Below, piece after piece: positions 31,846 through 40,538 of a DNA stretch of 64,000 nt (positions within the stretch are counted from its first letter, which is position 1; each line of letters opens with the position of its first letter). The notes beneath the pieces were generated by a model. It searched no databases and had not been told where the DNA came from. It saw only the letters and a program-made list of their open reading frames with translations. The position numbers and the translations under genes are program-made. The DNA comes from Mycolicibacterium nivoides. GTDB lineage: Bacteria; Actinomycetota; Actinomycetes; Mycobacteriales; Mycobacteriaceae. The stretch spans positions 6,826,997-6,890,996 of the forward strand of contig NZ_CP034072.1 of NCBI RefSeq assembly GCF_003855255.1, read 5' to 3'.

Positions 31846-32370
31846 CTACTGGCTCGCGGTCTGCCGCTTGGGCAGCTTCCATCCCGCGCGCGGGAAGTGG
31901 CAGGTGTACCCGTTCGGGTAATGCACCAGGTAGTCCTGGTGCTCGGGCTCGGCCTCCCAGAAGTCGCTGGCCGGGGTCACCTCGGTGACCACCTTGCCCG
32001 GCCACAGTCCCGACGCGTCCACATCGGCGATGGTGTCCAGCGCGACGCGCTTCTGCTCGTCATCGAGGTAGAAGATCGCCGACCGGTAGCTGCTGCCGAC
32101 GTCATTGCCCTGCCGGTCCTTGGTGGAGGGATCGTGGATCTGGAAGAAGAACTCCAATAGCGCCCGGTAACTGGTGCGAATCGGATCGAATTCGATCTCG
32201 ACGGCCTCGGCGTGGCCCGGATGATTGCGGTACGTCGGATGGTCGTTGCGGCCGCCCGTGTAGCCGACCCGGGTGGAGACCACGCCGGGCTGCTTGCGGA
32301 TGAGGTCCTGCATGCCCCAGAAGCAGCCGCCCGCGAGGATCGCTGTCGAATAGTTGCCCATGTGCCCCAT
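31846..32370 (-). CDS. msrA: Peptide methionine-S-sulfoxide reductase
   Basis: Repairs Met-S-sulfoxide in proteins, recycled by thioredoxin. It is 174 aa with the catalytic GGCFWG near residue 15, substrate-pocket [20 protein letters not shown], and a C-terminal resolving Cys in [14 protein letters not shown]. Two ATGs (32370, 32361) are possible; GGAG upstream favours the first. It converges on the P450 gene with only 6 nt between stops, and its start shares bases with the region upstream of the lipoprotein gene. Confidence 0.93.
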   Translation of the reverse strand: MGHMGNYSTAILAGGCFWGMQDLIRKQPGVVSTRVGYTGGRNDHPTYRNHPGHAEAVEIEFDPIRTSYRALLEFFFQIHDPSTKDRQGNDVGSSYRSAIFYLDDEQKRVALDTIADVDASGLWPGKVVTEVTPASDFWEAEPEHQDYLVHYPNGYTCHFPRAGWKLPKRQTASQ

Positions 32371-32396
32371 TGTGCTCCGTGATTACCGTGGTGGTC

Positions 32397-32801
32397 ATGC
32401 GTGTAGTTGCAACCTCGGCGGCTGCCGGTTTACTCCTGCTGGCCGGATGCCCCACCGCGGCGGCCGAGCCGAACCCGGTCGCGGTGCCCGAGGTGCCGCC
32501 TGATCCCGGCCGGACGCTGTTCACCGACAACCCCGCGATCGTCGACCCTCACATGACCACGATCGAATCCTTCAGCCGCGACGGGGACGGCCTGCTGGTC
32601 AACTTCACCGCGGGTACCCCGGATTGCTTCGGAGTGCACCTGGTCACGCAGGAGACCGCCGACGCGGTGACGATCGAGCTTCGCGGAGGAACGCCACCGG
32701 AGTCCGTCGGCCGCATGTGTATCGCGCTCGCGGTGCACGGCAGTGCCGAGGCGGCCCTGCAGGCCCCGCTGGGTTCCCGGCAGGTGCTGGCGGTGCCGTG
32801 A
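32397..32801 (+). CDS. Small exported lipoprotein
   Basis: A 134-aa protein whose N-terminus MRVVATSAAAGLLLLAGC ends in a lipobox LLAGC. The mature part begins PTAAAEPNPVAVPEVPPD and contains two Cys (TPDCFGVHL, GRMCIALAV) that could form a disulfide. No named family is recognised. TACCGT at 32384-32389 is exactly 7 nt before the ATG at 32397, with no Shine-Dalgarno, so translation is probably leaderless. Its promoter must lie within or beside the msrA 5' end. Confidence 0.72.
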   Translation: MRVVATSAAAGLLLLAGCPTAAAEPNPVAVPEVPPDPGRTLFTDNPAIVDPHMTTIESFSRDGDGLLVNFTAGTPDCFGVHLVTQETADAVTIELRGGTPPESVGRMCIALAVHGSAEAALQAPLGSRQVLAVP

Positions 32802-32821
32802 CGGGCCTCGACAAAGGCTGG

Positions 32822-32835
32822 TAGAACGTGTTCTA
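32822..32835. promoter_or_regulatory. KstR-type box
   Basis: TAGAAC-GT-GTTCTA is a perfect 14-bp palindrome. It matches the published KstR motif (TnnAACnnGTTnnA) that controls sterol-catabolism genes in mycobacteria. It ends 8 nt before the GTG of the SnoaL-like gene, a position suited to repression. Confidence 0.8.
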
Positions 32836-32843
32836 GTTTTGGG

Positions 32844-33350
32844 GTGACGAGCAGCCCCTTCAGCCGCGAGGAACTCGCCGCTGCCTTCGAAACGTTCGAG
32901 CAGACCGTCGACCGGGCCGCGCAGACCAAGAACTGGGATGTGTGGGCCGACCACTACACCGTCGACGTCGACTACATCGAGCACGCCGTGGGCACCATGA
33001 AGGGACGCGAGCAGGTGCGGCCGTGGATCTGGAAGACCATGACCACCTTCCCCGGCAGCTACATGACGTCGTTCCCGTCGCTGTGGTCGGTGATCGACGA
33101 GCCGACCGGCCGCATCATCTGCGAGCTGGACAACCCCATGCGCGACCCGGGTGACGGCACCATCATCAGCGCCACCAACATCTCGATCCTGACCTACGCC
33201 GGTGACGGCCTGTGGTCACGTCAGGAAGACGTCTACAACCCCCTCAGATTTGTTTCCGCGGCCCGTAAATGGTGCCGCAAGGCCGCTGAACTCGGGACGC
33301 TGACCGAGGAGGCCGACCAATGGTGGAAGCAGTTCGGGGGCGGCAAGTGA
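32844..33350 (+). CDS. SnoaL/NTF2-like protein in a KstR-type operon
   Basis: A 168-aa protein with the cone-shaped SnoaL/NTF2 pattern: an N-terminal helix (FETFEQTVDRAAQTKNWDVW), then VDYIEHAVGTMKGREQVRPWI and beta strands to about residue 135. This fold includes steroid isomerases and polyketide cyclases. The KstR box directly upstream points to sterol or related lipid metabolism. The GTG start is the only reasonable one. Its stop overlaps the next gene start (GTGA), so the pair is co-expressed. The exact reaction is not deducible. Confidence 0.72.
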   Translation: MTSSPFSREELAAAFETFEQTVDRAAQTKNWDVWADHYTVDVDYIEHAVGTMKGREQVRPWIWKTMTTFPGSYMTSFPSLWSVIDEPTGRIICELDNPMRDPGDGTIISATNISILTYAGDGLWSRQEDVYNPLRFVSAARKWCRKAAELGTLTEEADQWWKQFGGGK

Positions 33351-34363
33351 GCGCCAAGCTGGTCATCGGGGCCAACGGATTTCTCGGCTCTCATGTGTTG
33401 CGGCAGCTGGTCGCTGCAGACGACGGGTCGGAGATCCGGGCCATGGTGCGGCCGAATGCCAACACCATCGGGATCGACGATCTCGACGTCAAACGGGTAC
33501 TCGGGGATGTCTTCGACACCGATGCCCTGCGCGAGGCGATGACCGGCTGCGACGTCGTCTACCACTGCGTCGTCGATGCCCGTGGCTGGTTGCGCGACCC
33601 GGCGCCGCTGTTCCGTACCAACGTCGAGGGCACCCGCAACGTGCTCGACGTGGCCGCCGGGTTCCCCGAATTGCGAAAGTTCGTCTACACCAGCAGTTAC
33701 GTCACCGTCGGCCGCAAGCGCGGAAAGCGCTCGACCGAAGCCGACGTCGTCGACGTGCAGGGGGTGACGCCCTACGTGCGGTCGCGGGTGCAGGCTGAAG
33801 ATCTGGTGTTGCGGTACGCGCGGGAGCGTGGTGTGCCCGCCGTCGCGATGTGCGTGTCGACCACCTACGGCAGCGGCGACTGGGGCCGGACCCCGCACGG
33901 TGCGATCATCGCCGGTGCCGCGTTCGGCAAGCTGCCGTTCGTCATGAGCGGGATCGACCTGGAAGCCGTCGGAATCGACGATGCGGCCAAGGCCATGATC
34001 CTGGCCGCCGACCGGGGCACCCCGGGCGAACGCTATCTGATCTCGGAGAAGATGATCAGCAACGCCGAGGTGGCACGCCTGGCCGCCGAGGCCGCCGGCG
34101 TCGCGCCTCCGCAGCGGTCGATTCCGCTGCCGGTGTCCTATGTGCTGGCCGCGGCGGGCACCATCAAGGGCAAGCTGCGTGGCACCGATGAGCGTCTGTC
34201 ACTGGAGTCCCTGCGACTCATGCGGGCTGAAGCCGAGCTCGATCACTCCAAGGCTGTGCGTGAACTCGGTTGGCAGCCAAGGCCTGTCGAGGAATCGATC
34301 GCCGAAGCGGCGAAGTTCTGGGTGGGCCTGCGCGCCGCCAAACGCGCGCAGAAGAGCGGCTGA
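33347..34363 (+). CDS. NAD(P)-dependent epimerase/dehydratase-family (extended SDR) protein
   Basis: A 338-aa protein with an N-terminal Rossmann motif LVIGANGFLGSHVLRQL. The SDR Ser/Tyr/Lys pattern is altered: TSSY follows the beta-5 strand, but the usual YxxxK reads YVRSRVQAE, with Tyr followed four residues on by a non-Lys. The fold resembles 3-beta-hydroxysteroid dehydrogenase and dihydroflavonol reductase types. It is co-translated with the SnoaL-like gene behind a KstR box, so a sterol-related substrate is likely. GTG at 33347 overlaps the upstream stop. Confidence 0.78.
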   Translation: MSAKLVIGANGFLGSHVLRQLVAADDGSEIRAMVRPNANTIGIDDLDVKRVLGDVFDTDALREAMTGCDVVYHCVVDARGWLRDPAPLFRTNVEGTRNVLDVAAGFPELRKFVYTSSYVTVGRKRGKRSTEADVVDVQGVTPYVRSRVQAEDLVLRYARERGVPAVAMCVSTTYGSGDWGRTPHGAIIAGAAFGKLPFVMSGIDLEAVGIDDAAKAMILAADRGTPGERYLISEKMISNAEVARLAAEAAGVAPPQRSIPLPVSYVLAAAGTIKGKLRGTDERLSLESLRLMRAEAELDHSKAVRELGWQPRPVEESIAEAAKFWVGLRAAKRAQKSG

Positions 34364-34383
34364 ACACCACGCCGACGGGTGTT
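34363..34383 (+). terminator. Weak hairpin after the KstR-type operon
   Basis: AACACC (34363-34368) and GGTGTT (34378-34383) can pair across a 9-nt loop directly at the stop codon. No T-tract follows, so termination is uncertain. Confidence 0.3.
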
Positions 34384-34425
34384 AAGCCACTGGGCGGCAA
34401 GCGTATTGCGGCCTAACCTGGCGAT

Positions 34426-35244
34426 ATGACCGACAAGCTGAAAGTCGACCTGTCCGGGGCTCCGCAGACCATGTTGGCGACGTTCTACGCCAAGGCGCTC
34501 GACGCCGGGATGCCCAACCCGATCCTCGGTGACCAGATGGCGAAAGAGATCGCCGACCGCATCGACTATGACTGGAGCCGTACTTCGATCACCGAGGCGA
34601 CGTCACCATCGGTGACCACCCGCAGCGCGCACTTCGACCGGTGGACCCGCCAGTTCCTCGCCGTGCACCCCGAGGCCGTCGTGCTGCATCTGGGCTGCGG
34701 ATTGGATGGTCGCTTCTTTCGGCTGCAGCCGGGCCCCGGTGTCGAGTGGTACGACATCGACTACCCTGACGTCGCGCACCTGCGCGAACAGCTCTACCCG
34801 TCGGCCGAGCACTATCACGTGGTGGCCGCCTCGGTGACCGACCCGGCCTGGCTGCGTGACGTCCCCGCCGACCGGCCGACCCTGATGATCGGTGAAGGAC
34901 TCACCATGTACCTCACCGAACACGACGGTGTCGCGCTGCTGCGCCGCATCGTCGACGGATTTCCTTCCGGGGAACTGCAATTCGATGCGTTCAACACCCT
35001 CGGTATCAAATCGCAGTGGAGTAACACCGTGGTGCGCCGGTCCGGCGCCAAACTTCACTGGGCCATCAACAAGCCCGAGGACATCCTGCGTGCGGTACCG
35101 GGCACCAGGCTGTTGGCCTGGGTATCGCCCTTCGCTGACAACGTGTTCAATACGCTGCCCTGGTACTACCGGATGATGCTGGCCATCATGAAGCCTGTGC
35201 CCGTGCTGCGGTACATGGCGCAATATCACCGCTACGCGTTCTGA
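34426..35244 (+). CDS. Class I SAM methyltransferase (leucine-carboxyl-methyltransferase-like family)
   Basis: A 272-aa member of the PPM1/LCMT-like group, abundant in mycobacteria. Motif I is VVLHLGCGLDGRFFRL near residue 85, followed by WYDIDYPDVAHLREQLYP (acidic ribose-binding Asp) and TLMIGEGLTMYLTEHDGVAL, the group's hallmark EGL-x-MYL segment. Members include polyketide and lipid O-methyltransferases; the substrate here is unknown. TAACCT at 34414-34419 lies 6 nt before the ATG, so it is probably leaderless and separate from the KstR-type operon. Confidence 0.82.
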   Translation: MTDKLKVDLSGAPQTMLATFYAKALDAGMPNPILGDQMAKEIADRIDYDWSRTSITEATSPSVTTRSAHFDRWTRQFLAVHPEAVVLHLGCGLDGRFFRLQPGPGVEWYDIDYPDVAHLREQLYPSAEHYHVVAASVTDPAWLRDVPADRPTLMIGEGLTMYLTEHDGVALLRRIVDGFPSGELQFDAFNTLGIKSQWSNTVVRRSGAKLHWAINKPEDILRAVPGTRLLAWVSPFADNVFNTLPWYYRMMLAIMKPVPVLRYMAQYHRYAF

Positions 35245-35261
35245 GCGTCGCCGAAAAGCGA

Positions 35262-35293
35262 AGAGGAGCAACCCATCTCTGGGCTGCCCCTCT
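35262..35293. terminator. Hairpin terminator between convergent genes
   Basis: Arms at 35262-35274 and 35281-35293 pair in 11 of 13 positions around a 6-nt loop. The hairpin sits between the methyltransferase stop (35244) and the exported-protein stop (35308) and could serve both strands. No long T-tract. Confidence 0.55.
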
Positions 35294-35307
35294 GTCGTCT
35301 GCGGGTG

Positions 35308-35526
35308 TCAGCGGCCGCTGTGGCGAACGGTGTTGTCCACCTTGGGAACCATCGGCTTCGGGTGCAGCTGGTCAAGCCAGTCCAAGTGGTCCACACCTGC
35401 CGAGATGGTGACGCTGCTGGGGGCTGCGACGTGAGCGGGCTCGGCGGCCAGGGCCGGTGCGGCCAGCCCCAGAACGGCTGCACCCAGTCCGCTGGCGGCG
35501 ACGATGGCGAATCCGAACTTCTTCAT
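35308..35526 (-). CDS. Small exported peptide
   Basis: A 72-aa protein with a clear signal peptide: MKKFGFAIVAASGLGAAVLG, then signal-peptidase site ALAAEPA near residues 25-28. The mature peptide of about 45 residues contains LDWLDQLHPKPMVPKVDNTV and ends in a basic tail. An AGGA lies about 5 nt before the ATG at 35526; a longer frame upstream lacks a plausible start. Function unknown. The region just upstream of its promoter contains the degraded gene start at 35584-35655. Confidence 0.68.
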   Translation of the reverse strand: MKKFGFAIVAASGLGAAVLGLAAPALAAEPAHVAAPSSVTISAGVDHLDWLDQLHPKPMVPKVDNTVRHSGR

Positions 35527-35583
35527 TTTCCTGCTTCTCTCTGTTTCTTCCGGCTGTTGTTTCTGGTGCTGTCCGTGCCGGTT

Positions 35584-35655
35584 ATGCCTGTGTAAACCGA
35601 GGGCTCGGAGCATCAATTTCCGATGGCAGAAATTGATCGCCTCATGGCAGAAAGA
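35584..35655 (+). pseudogene. Degraded 5' end of a C39-like gene (duplicate of 24188-24259)
   Basis: A 22-nt stretch at 35618-35639 is identical to 24222-24243. The match continues upstream without gaps to an ATG exactly 39 nt before the shared MAEIDRL codons in both copies. In this copy codon 4 is TAA, while codons giving T-x-x-S-E-x-x-x-P-MAEIDRL are retained. Downstream similarity ends within a few codons and the frame closes by about 35.7 kb. I read this as a remnant of a duplicated gene start. Confidence 0.55.
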
Positions 35656-35662
35656 AGCATGT

Positions 35663-36136
35663 TCAAGCGGTTTCGTGCGGCACCCGTATGCCGAGAACGG
35701 GTTGGCGGGGACCGCCCCGATTGAACTCGGAACACCAGGGTGAGTGGCCGTGCCGGTCATGCCACACGACCTGCAGCGCGCGGATGTCGTAACCGCACAA
35801 CTCCACTGCGAAGCTGAGATGGGCGGTGGGCTCGCTGACTTCGACGAACTCGGCGAACCAGTCATCGGGCAGCGTGATGGTGTCGCCGGGGGCGGGTTCG
35901 GTCTCGTTCACCATGTATTCCGCCACTGTGTTGAGCAGCTTCAACGTCATCAGCGGCTCCAGCCCGGTGATCAGCAACTCGGGTAGCCCGGCCTCGCTGA
36001 GCCCGATGGTGTAGCCGAACGGCCTGCGGTCGTGCTCGACGTATTGCACGGCCCAGCCCCGCTTGAAGGTCTTCTCCCGCAGGCACTCGAGATAGTCCTG
36101 TCTGGTTGCCTCGGGGTGATCGCAGATCCAGCACAT
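35663..36136 (-). CDS. DUF4262-domain protein
   Basis: A 157-aa protein starting MCWICDHPEATRQDYLECLR, from an ATG at 36136 with AAAGGGG about 7 nt upstream. It shows the DUF4262 core AVQYVEHDRRPFGYTIGLSE and LPELLITGLEPLMTLKLLNT. The N-terminal CxxC plus nearby His might bind metal. These proteins are common in actinobacteria but have no assigned reaction. It is divergent from the SOS-type HNH gene, with about 100 bp between starts. Confidence 0.78.
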   Translation of the reverse strand: MCWICDHPEATRQDYLECLREKTFKRGWAVQYVEHDRRPFGYTIGLSEAGLPELLITGLEPLMTLKLLNTVAEYMVNETEPAPGDTITLPDDWFAEFVEVSEPTAHLSFAVELCGYDIRALQVVWHDRHGHSPWCSEFNRGGPRQPVLGIRVPHETA

Positions 36137-36231
36137 CAGGCGCCCCTTTCGTTGGTGCTTGGCCGTCACATTCCTCCCGGGGTACGACATGTCCGGCAGG
36201 GCCCAGCGGTTGTCGGTGGGCTTGATTAAGC

Positions 36232-36247
36232 TAGAACGTATGTTCGA
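36232..36247. promoter_or_regulatory. LexA-type SOS box overlapping the HNH gene start codon
   Basis: TAGAAC-GTAT-GTTCGA matches the mycobacterial SOS consensus TCGAAC-N4-GTTCGA in 11 of 12 defined positions. The ATG at 36240-36242 lies inside it. TAAGCT (36227-36232) fits a -10 box 7 nt before that ATG. LexA bound here would cover the -10 edge, the start site and the start codon together. Confidence 0.78.
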
Positions 36248-37520
36248 CAGTGATTCCGATGCGGCATTGATCGACAGGATCAGTGCCGCGGCGCGGGTGG
36301 AGTCGGTGGCGATCGCGGCCCGGTTGGCCGCGATCGGGGCGTTGGACACCCTGCGCGACATCGAGTTGGCCGAGTCCATTTTCTGGCGGACCGATCCGTT
36401 CGAGGAGGTCGCCGCCGAAGTGTCAGCGGCGTTGCGGATCAGCCGGGGCCGTGCCGGCACGCAGGTTCACCGTGCCCGGGTGTTGCGCGACAAGCTGCCG
36501 TTGGTGGCGGCACGGTTGGCGGCCGGGGAGATCGATTATCGGGTGGTATGCATGATCATCGCGCGCACCGGCATCGTCGACCCGGACGTGCGGGCCGCTG
36601 TGGATGAGGCGCTGGCGCGGCGCGCCCATGCGTGGATGCGGCTGTCGGAGCCGAAACTGCGGGATCGGGTGGATCAGTGGATCGCCAAACTGGATCCGAA
36701 TGGGGTGCGGGTCCCGCCGAATATCGATGATGAGCGGTTCGTCGAGATCGACCCGAGCAGCCCCGGCATGACCTCGGTGTGGGCCAACATCCATGCCACC
36801 GACGGCGCGGCATTGAATCAACGTTTGGATGCCCTGGCGGCGACGGTGTGCCCCAACGATCCGCGCACCCGGCAGCAGCGCCGCGCCGATGCTGTCGGTC
36901 CGTTGGCGCGGCTGGAGTCGCAGTTGGCTTGCCTGTGTGGGCTGCCGGATTGCCCCGCGGCCCAGAAACGAGCCGCCGCTAATGCCGCGGTGATTCATGT
37001 GCTGGCCGACCAAACCACCCTGGAGGGCGCCACGGATGATCCGGGGTATCTACCCGGGCATGGGATCCTGCCCGCCCAGTCGGTGCGAGACCTGGCCGCC
37101 GCGGCCAAACTCAAGCCGTTGCACGTGCCCACCGAGCCGAGCGAACCGGCTGAGCCGGGGTATCGCCCCTCGGTGGCGCTCTCAGAGTTTATCCGCTGGC
37201 GTGACCTCACGTGCCGGTTCCCCGGTTGTGACGCGCCTGCGACGGCAACCGACATCGACCACACCGTGCCCTATCCGTGGGGCCCGACCCATCCGTCCAG
37301 CACCAAGCTCTACTGCCGGACCCATCATTTGGTGAAGACTTTCTGCGCCGGGTGGTCGGATCGCCAACTACCCGACGGCACAGTGGAAATCACATCCCCC
37401 ACCGGGCACACCTACACCACCGAACCGCACGGCGCCGGTATGTTCCCGGCCCTGGGAACCCCGACCGGGGAACTGAACCTCCCCGAACCCCGGCCGCGAG
37501 CCCGCACCGCGGCGCGATGA
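36240..37520 (+). CDS. 13E12-family (DUF222) HNH endonuclease
   Basis: A 426-aa protein with the N-terminal DUF222 region (LIDRISAAARVESVAIAARL to about residue 300) and a C-terminal HNH domain: CRFPGCDAPATATDIDHTVP, then LYCRTHHLVKTF, containing the Cys pairs and catalytic His. Mycobacteria carry many such 13E12-repeat genes; some are known LexA targets, consistent with the box over its start. TAAGCT 7 nt upstream suggests a leaderless message. Its stop overlaps a small downstream ORF. Role unknown: possibly a mobile or DNA-damage-related nuclease. Confidence 0.85.
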   Translation: MFDSDSDAALIDRISAAARVESVAIAARLAAIGALDTLRDIELAESIFWRTDPFEEVAAEVSAALRISRGRAGTQVHRARVLRDKLPLVAARLAAGEIDYRVVCMIIARTGIVDPDVRAAVDEALARRAHAWMRLSEPKLRDRVDQWIAKLDPNGVRVPPNIDDERFVEIDPSSPGMTSVWANIHATDGAALNQRLDALAATVCPNDPRTRQQRRADAVGPLARLESQLACLCGLPDCPAAQKRAAANAAVIHVLADQTTLEGATDDPGYLPGHGILPAQSVRDLAAAAKLKPLHVPTEPSEPAEPGYRPSVALSEFIRWRDLTCRFPGCDAPATATDIDHTVPYPWGPTHPSSTKLYCRTHHLVKTFCAGWSDRQLPDGTVEITSPTGHTYTTEPHGAGMFPALGTPTGELNLPEPRPRARTAAR

Positions 37521-37669
37521 TGCCCACCCGCCGCCGAACCCGCGAACAAGACCGCAAAGACCGCATCACCGCCGAACGACGCTTACGCGCCGAACTCAAC
37601 AACGACCTCGAATTCGAACGCCAATACCAAGCCTGGCTGAACACCAGCGCAGAACCACCACCGTTCTGA
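37517..37669 (+). CDS. Small charged protein coupled to the HNH gene
   Basis: A 50-aa ORF from the ATG at 37517, overlapping the HNH stop by 4 nt (ATGA). It is dense in charge: MMPTRRRTREQDRKDRITAE, then RRLRAELNNDLEFERQYQAW, and is probably one long helix with a Pro-rich end. The overlap implies translational coupling and a shared SOS response. It could be an antitoxin-like, DNA-binding or chaperone partner of the nuclease, but nothing in the sequence decides. Confidence 0.6.
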   Translation: MMPTRRRTREQDRKDRITAERRLRAELNNDLEFERQYQAWLNTSAEPPPF

Positions 37670-37691
37670 GCCACCAGATGTAGCCCTCGGC

Positions 37692-38147
37692 TCAAGCCTC
37701 GGCGCGCTCCTTGAGCCGCTGCAGGGTGAGCTGAATGTGCTCGGCGTTGGCGGTGTCGCGGTCGGATACCCCGGTGGCCAGACCCGCGACCTTCTTGAAC
37801 CAGCCCGCGCGGCGATCCCAGGTGGACTCGGTGACCGTGCAGCCGCCGTCAGAGGCGGCGATGTCGTAGCGCCAGTGCGCGACGGGGAACACGAGGGACT
37901 TCACGTCGAAGGCGAAGGTCTTGCCCGGCTCGGCGTCGGTGATCGTGCAGACGGTGCTCCAGGCCTTGGAGCCATTGCGGTTGTGCCCCTTGAAAACCGA
38001 ACCGGGGCTGGCGGAGGTGCCCTTCTGCCACTCCATCGCGTGGGCCTCCTCGGCGAGCGAGGCCAGCGTGGACAGATCGGTGATGAGTGCGTACACCGCC
38101 GCGGGATCGGCAGCGATGGACACGGTGGCTTTCACAGGCTCGGTCAT
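37692..38147 (-). CDS. SRPBCC-family protein (polyketide cyclase/START-like)
   Basis: A 151-aa protein with the helix-grip pattern: VKATVSIAADPAAVYALITD, TVCTITDAEPGKTFAFDV, CTVTESTWDRRAGWFKKVAG and a long C-terminal helix. These small mycobacterial proteins bind hydrophobic ligands in a deep cavity; a ligand cannot be named. It ends 22 nt from the convergent small ORF of the HNH unit and starts next to the aldo/keto reductase stop on the same strand. Confidence 0.78.
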   Translation of the reverse strand: MTEPVKATVSIAADPAAVYALITDLSTLASLAEEAHAMEWQKGTSASPGSVFKGHNRNGSKAWSTVCTITDAEPGKTFAFDVKSLVFPVAHWRYDIAASDGGCTVTESTWDRRAGWFKKVAGLATGVSDRDTANAEHIQLTLQRLKERAEA

Positions 38148-38167
38148 GCGGCGATCGTAGCCCCGGG

Positions 38168-39148
<981 letters not shown>

Positions 39149-39199
39149 CGCCCCAGTCTGCCCGGGAATCGGTGGCCACGCCCCGACGTTGTGCGGCAT

Positions 39200-39559
39200 A
39201 TGACCGAGCGCCAGGTGCTGCTGCCCAGCGCAGCCCACCCCATCACCATCACCCCGACCGGACGTCGGGTCACCGTCACGATCGGCGGCGCGATCGTCGC
39301 GCAGACCGATGGCGCCTTGACCCTGCAAGAGTCGACCTATCCAGCGGTGCAGTACATCCCGCGTGCCGACGTGGTGTTCGAGACGCTGACCCGCAGTGCC
39401 AACACCACCTACTGTCCGTACAAGGGTGAGGCGAACTACTACGACGTCGGCGGGGTCGCCGACGTGATCTGGACCTATGAGGACCCATATCCGGCCGTCG
39501 CCGAAATCGCCGGTCACCTGGCGTTCTACCCGGAGAAGGCTCAGATCGTCCTGGCCTAA
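39200..39559 (+). CDS. Single-domain DUF427 protein
   Basis: A 119-aa protein, one complete DUF427 module: [40 protein letters not shown] and [15 protein letters not shown]. It is similar in pattern to the second half of the double-domain protein at 23017-23811. It starts 51 nt from the divergent aldo/keto reductase. The stop codon forms part of a TAATCT -10 box for the next gene. Biochemical role unknown. Confidence 0.82.
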   Translation: MTERQVLLPSAAHPITITPTGRRVTVTIGGAIVAQTDGALTLQESTYPAVQYIPRADVVFETLTRSANTTYCPYKGEANYYDVGGVADVIWTYEDPYPAVAEIAGHLAFYPEKAQIVLA

Positions 39560-39568
39560 TCTGGTGCA

Positions 39569-40468
39569 GTGCCCTCAACCAGCGTCGTATTCGAGGGTCC
39601 GGCCAGCCCGGGCCTGACGTTGGCCCCGTGGCGACGCGGCGGTGGTGATCCCTGCAACCGGGTCGGTGCCGACGGCGCGATCTGGCGCGTCAGCGCGATG
39701 AATACCGGTCCGGTCACCGTGCGGATCACCAAATCGGCCCCCGAAACCGTGGACTGCGAGGCGTGGGGCGCCGGCAGCGCGGAGTTCCTCGACGGATTCG
39801 CGGCGCTGGTGGGTGCCGATGACGACGCGACCGGCTTCGACCCTGTCGAACCGACGATCGCCGAGGCCCACCGGCGGGTGCCGCATCTGCGTCTCGGTCG
39901 CAGCGGCCGGGTCCTGGAGGCCCTGGTGCCCGCGATCATCGAGCAACGGGTCTCGGGCATGGATGCCTGGCGGGCCTGGCGGCGGTTGGTGACGACGTAC
40001 GGCGCCCCCGCTCCGGGGCCGGCGCCCGCGGGGATGCGGGTGCCGCCCACCGCCGAGGCGTGGCGACGCATCCCATCATGGGAATTCCACCGGGCCAACG
40101 TGGATCCGGGTCGGGCCCGCACCATCGTGGGGTGCGCCCAGCGCGCCGACGCCCTCGAACGGCTCACCGCTGAGCGGGCCGTGACGGCGCTGCGGTCGCT
40201 GCCCGGCGTCGGCGAATGGACGGCAGCCGAAACCGTGCAACGTGCCTTCGGCGACGCCGACGCACTGTCGGTGGGGGACTACCACCTGGCGACGATGGTG
40301 GGACGCACCCTGATCGGCCGGCCGATCGATGACGCGGCCATGGTGGAACTGCTCGAACCGCTGCGCCCACACCGGCAGCGGGCCGTTCGATTGCTGGAAG
40401 CCAGCGGGCTGGCCCGTAATCCGCGATTCGGAGCGCGTCAGCCCATTCCGAACCTGCGGGCGCTGTAG
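39569..40468 (+). CDS. HhH-GPD DNA glycosylase (AlkA-like)
   Basis: A 299-aa base-excision glycosylase. An N-terminal AlkA_N-like beta part precedes the helix-hairpin-helix [17 protein letters not shown] and the catalytic Asp in [14 protein letters not shown] near residue 240. It probably removes alkylated purines. TAATCT (39557-39562) lies 6 nt before the GTG, and its first three bases are the stop codon of the DUF427 gene, so the message is likely leaderless. No Fe-S Cys cluster is present, unlike the MutY/Nth branch. Confidence 0.85.
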   Translation: MPSTSVVFEGPASPGLTLAPWRRGGGDPCNRVGADGAIWRVSAMNTGPVTVRITKSAPETVDCEAWGAGSAEFLDGFAALVGADDDATGFDPVEPTIAEAHRRVPHLRLGRSGRVLEALVPAIIEQRVSGMDAWRAWRRLVTTYGAPAPGPAPAGMRVPPTAEAWRRIPSWEFHRANVDPGRARTIVGCAQRADALERLTAERAVTALRSLPGVGEWTAAETVQRAFGDADALSVGDYHLATMVGRTLIGRPIDDAAMVELLEPLRPHRQRAVRLLEASGLARNPRFGARQPIPNLRAL

Positions 40469-40538
40469 CCGGGCTGATTGCGCGCCGCGATTGTCGGGTA
40501 CCCGGGGACGGAACCCATCGTGAATCAAAGGAGCCGCA

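Noticed and set aside
40469-40538. SigF-type promoter for dps
   Set aside because: GGGTAC is present at about 40496, but I could not find a matching GTTT -35 at 15-17 nt, so no promoter is claimed.
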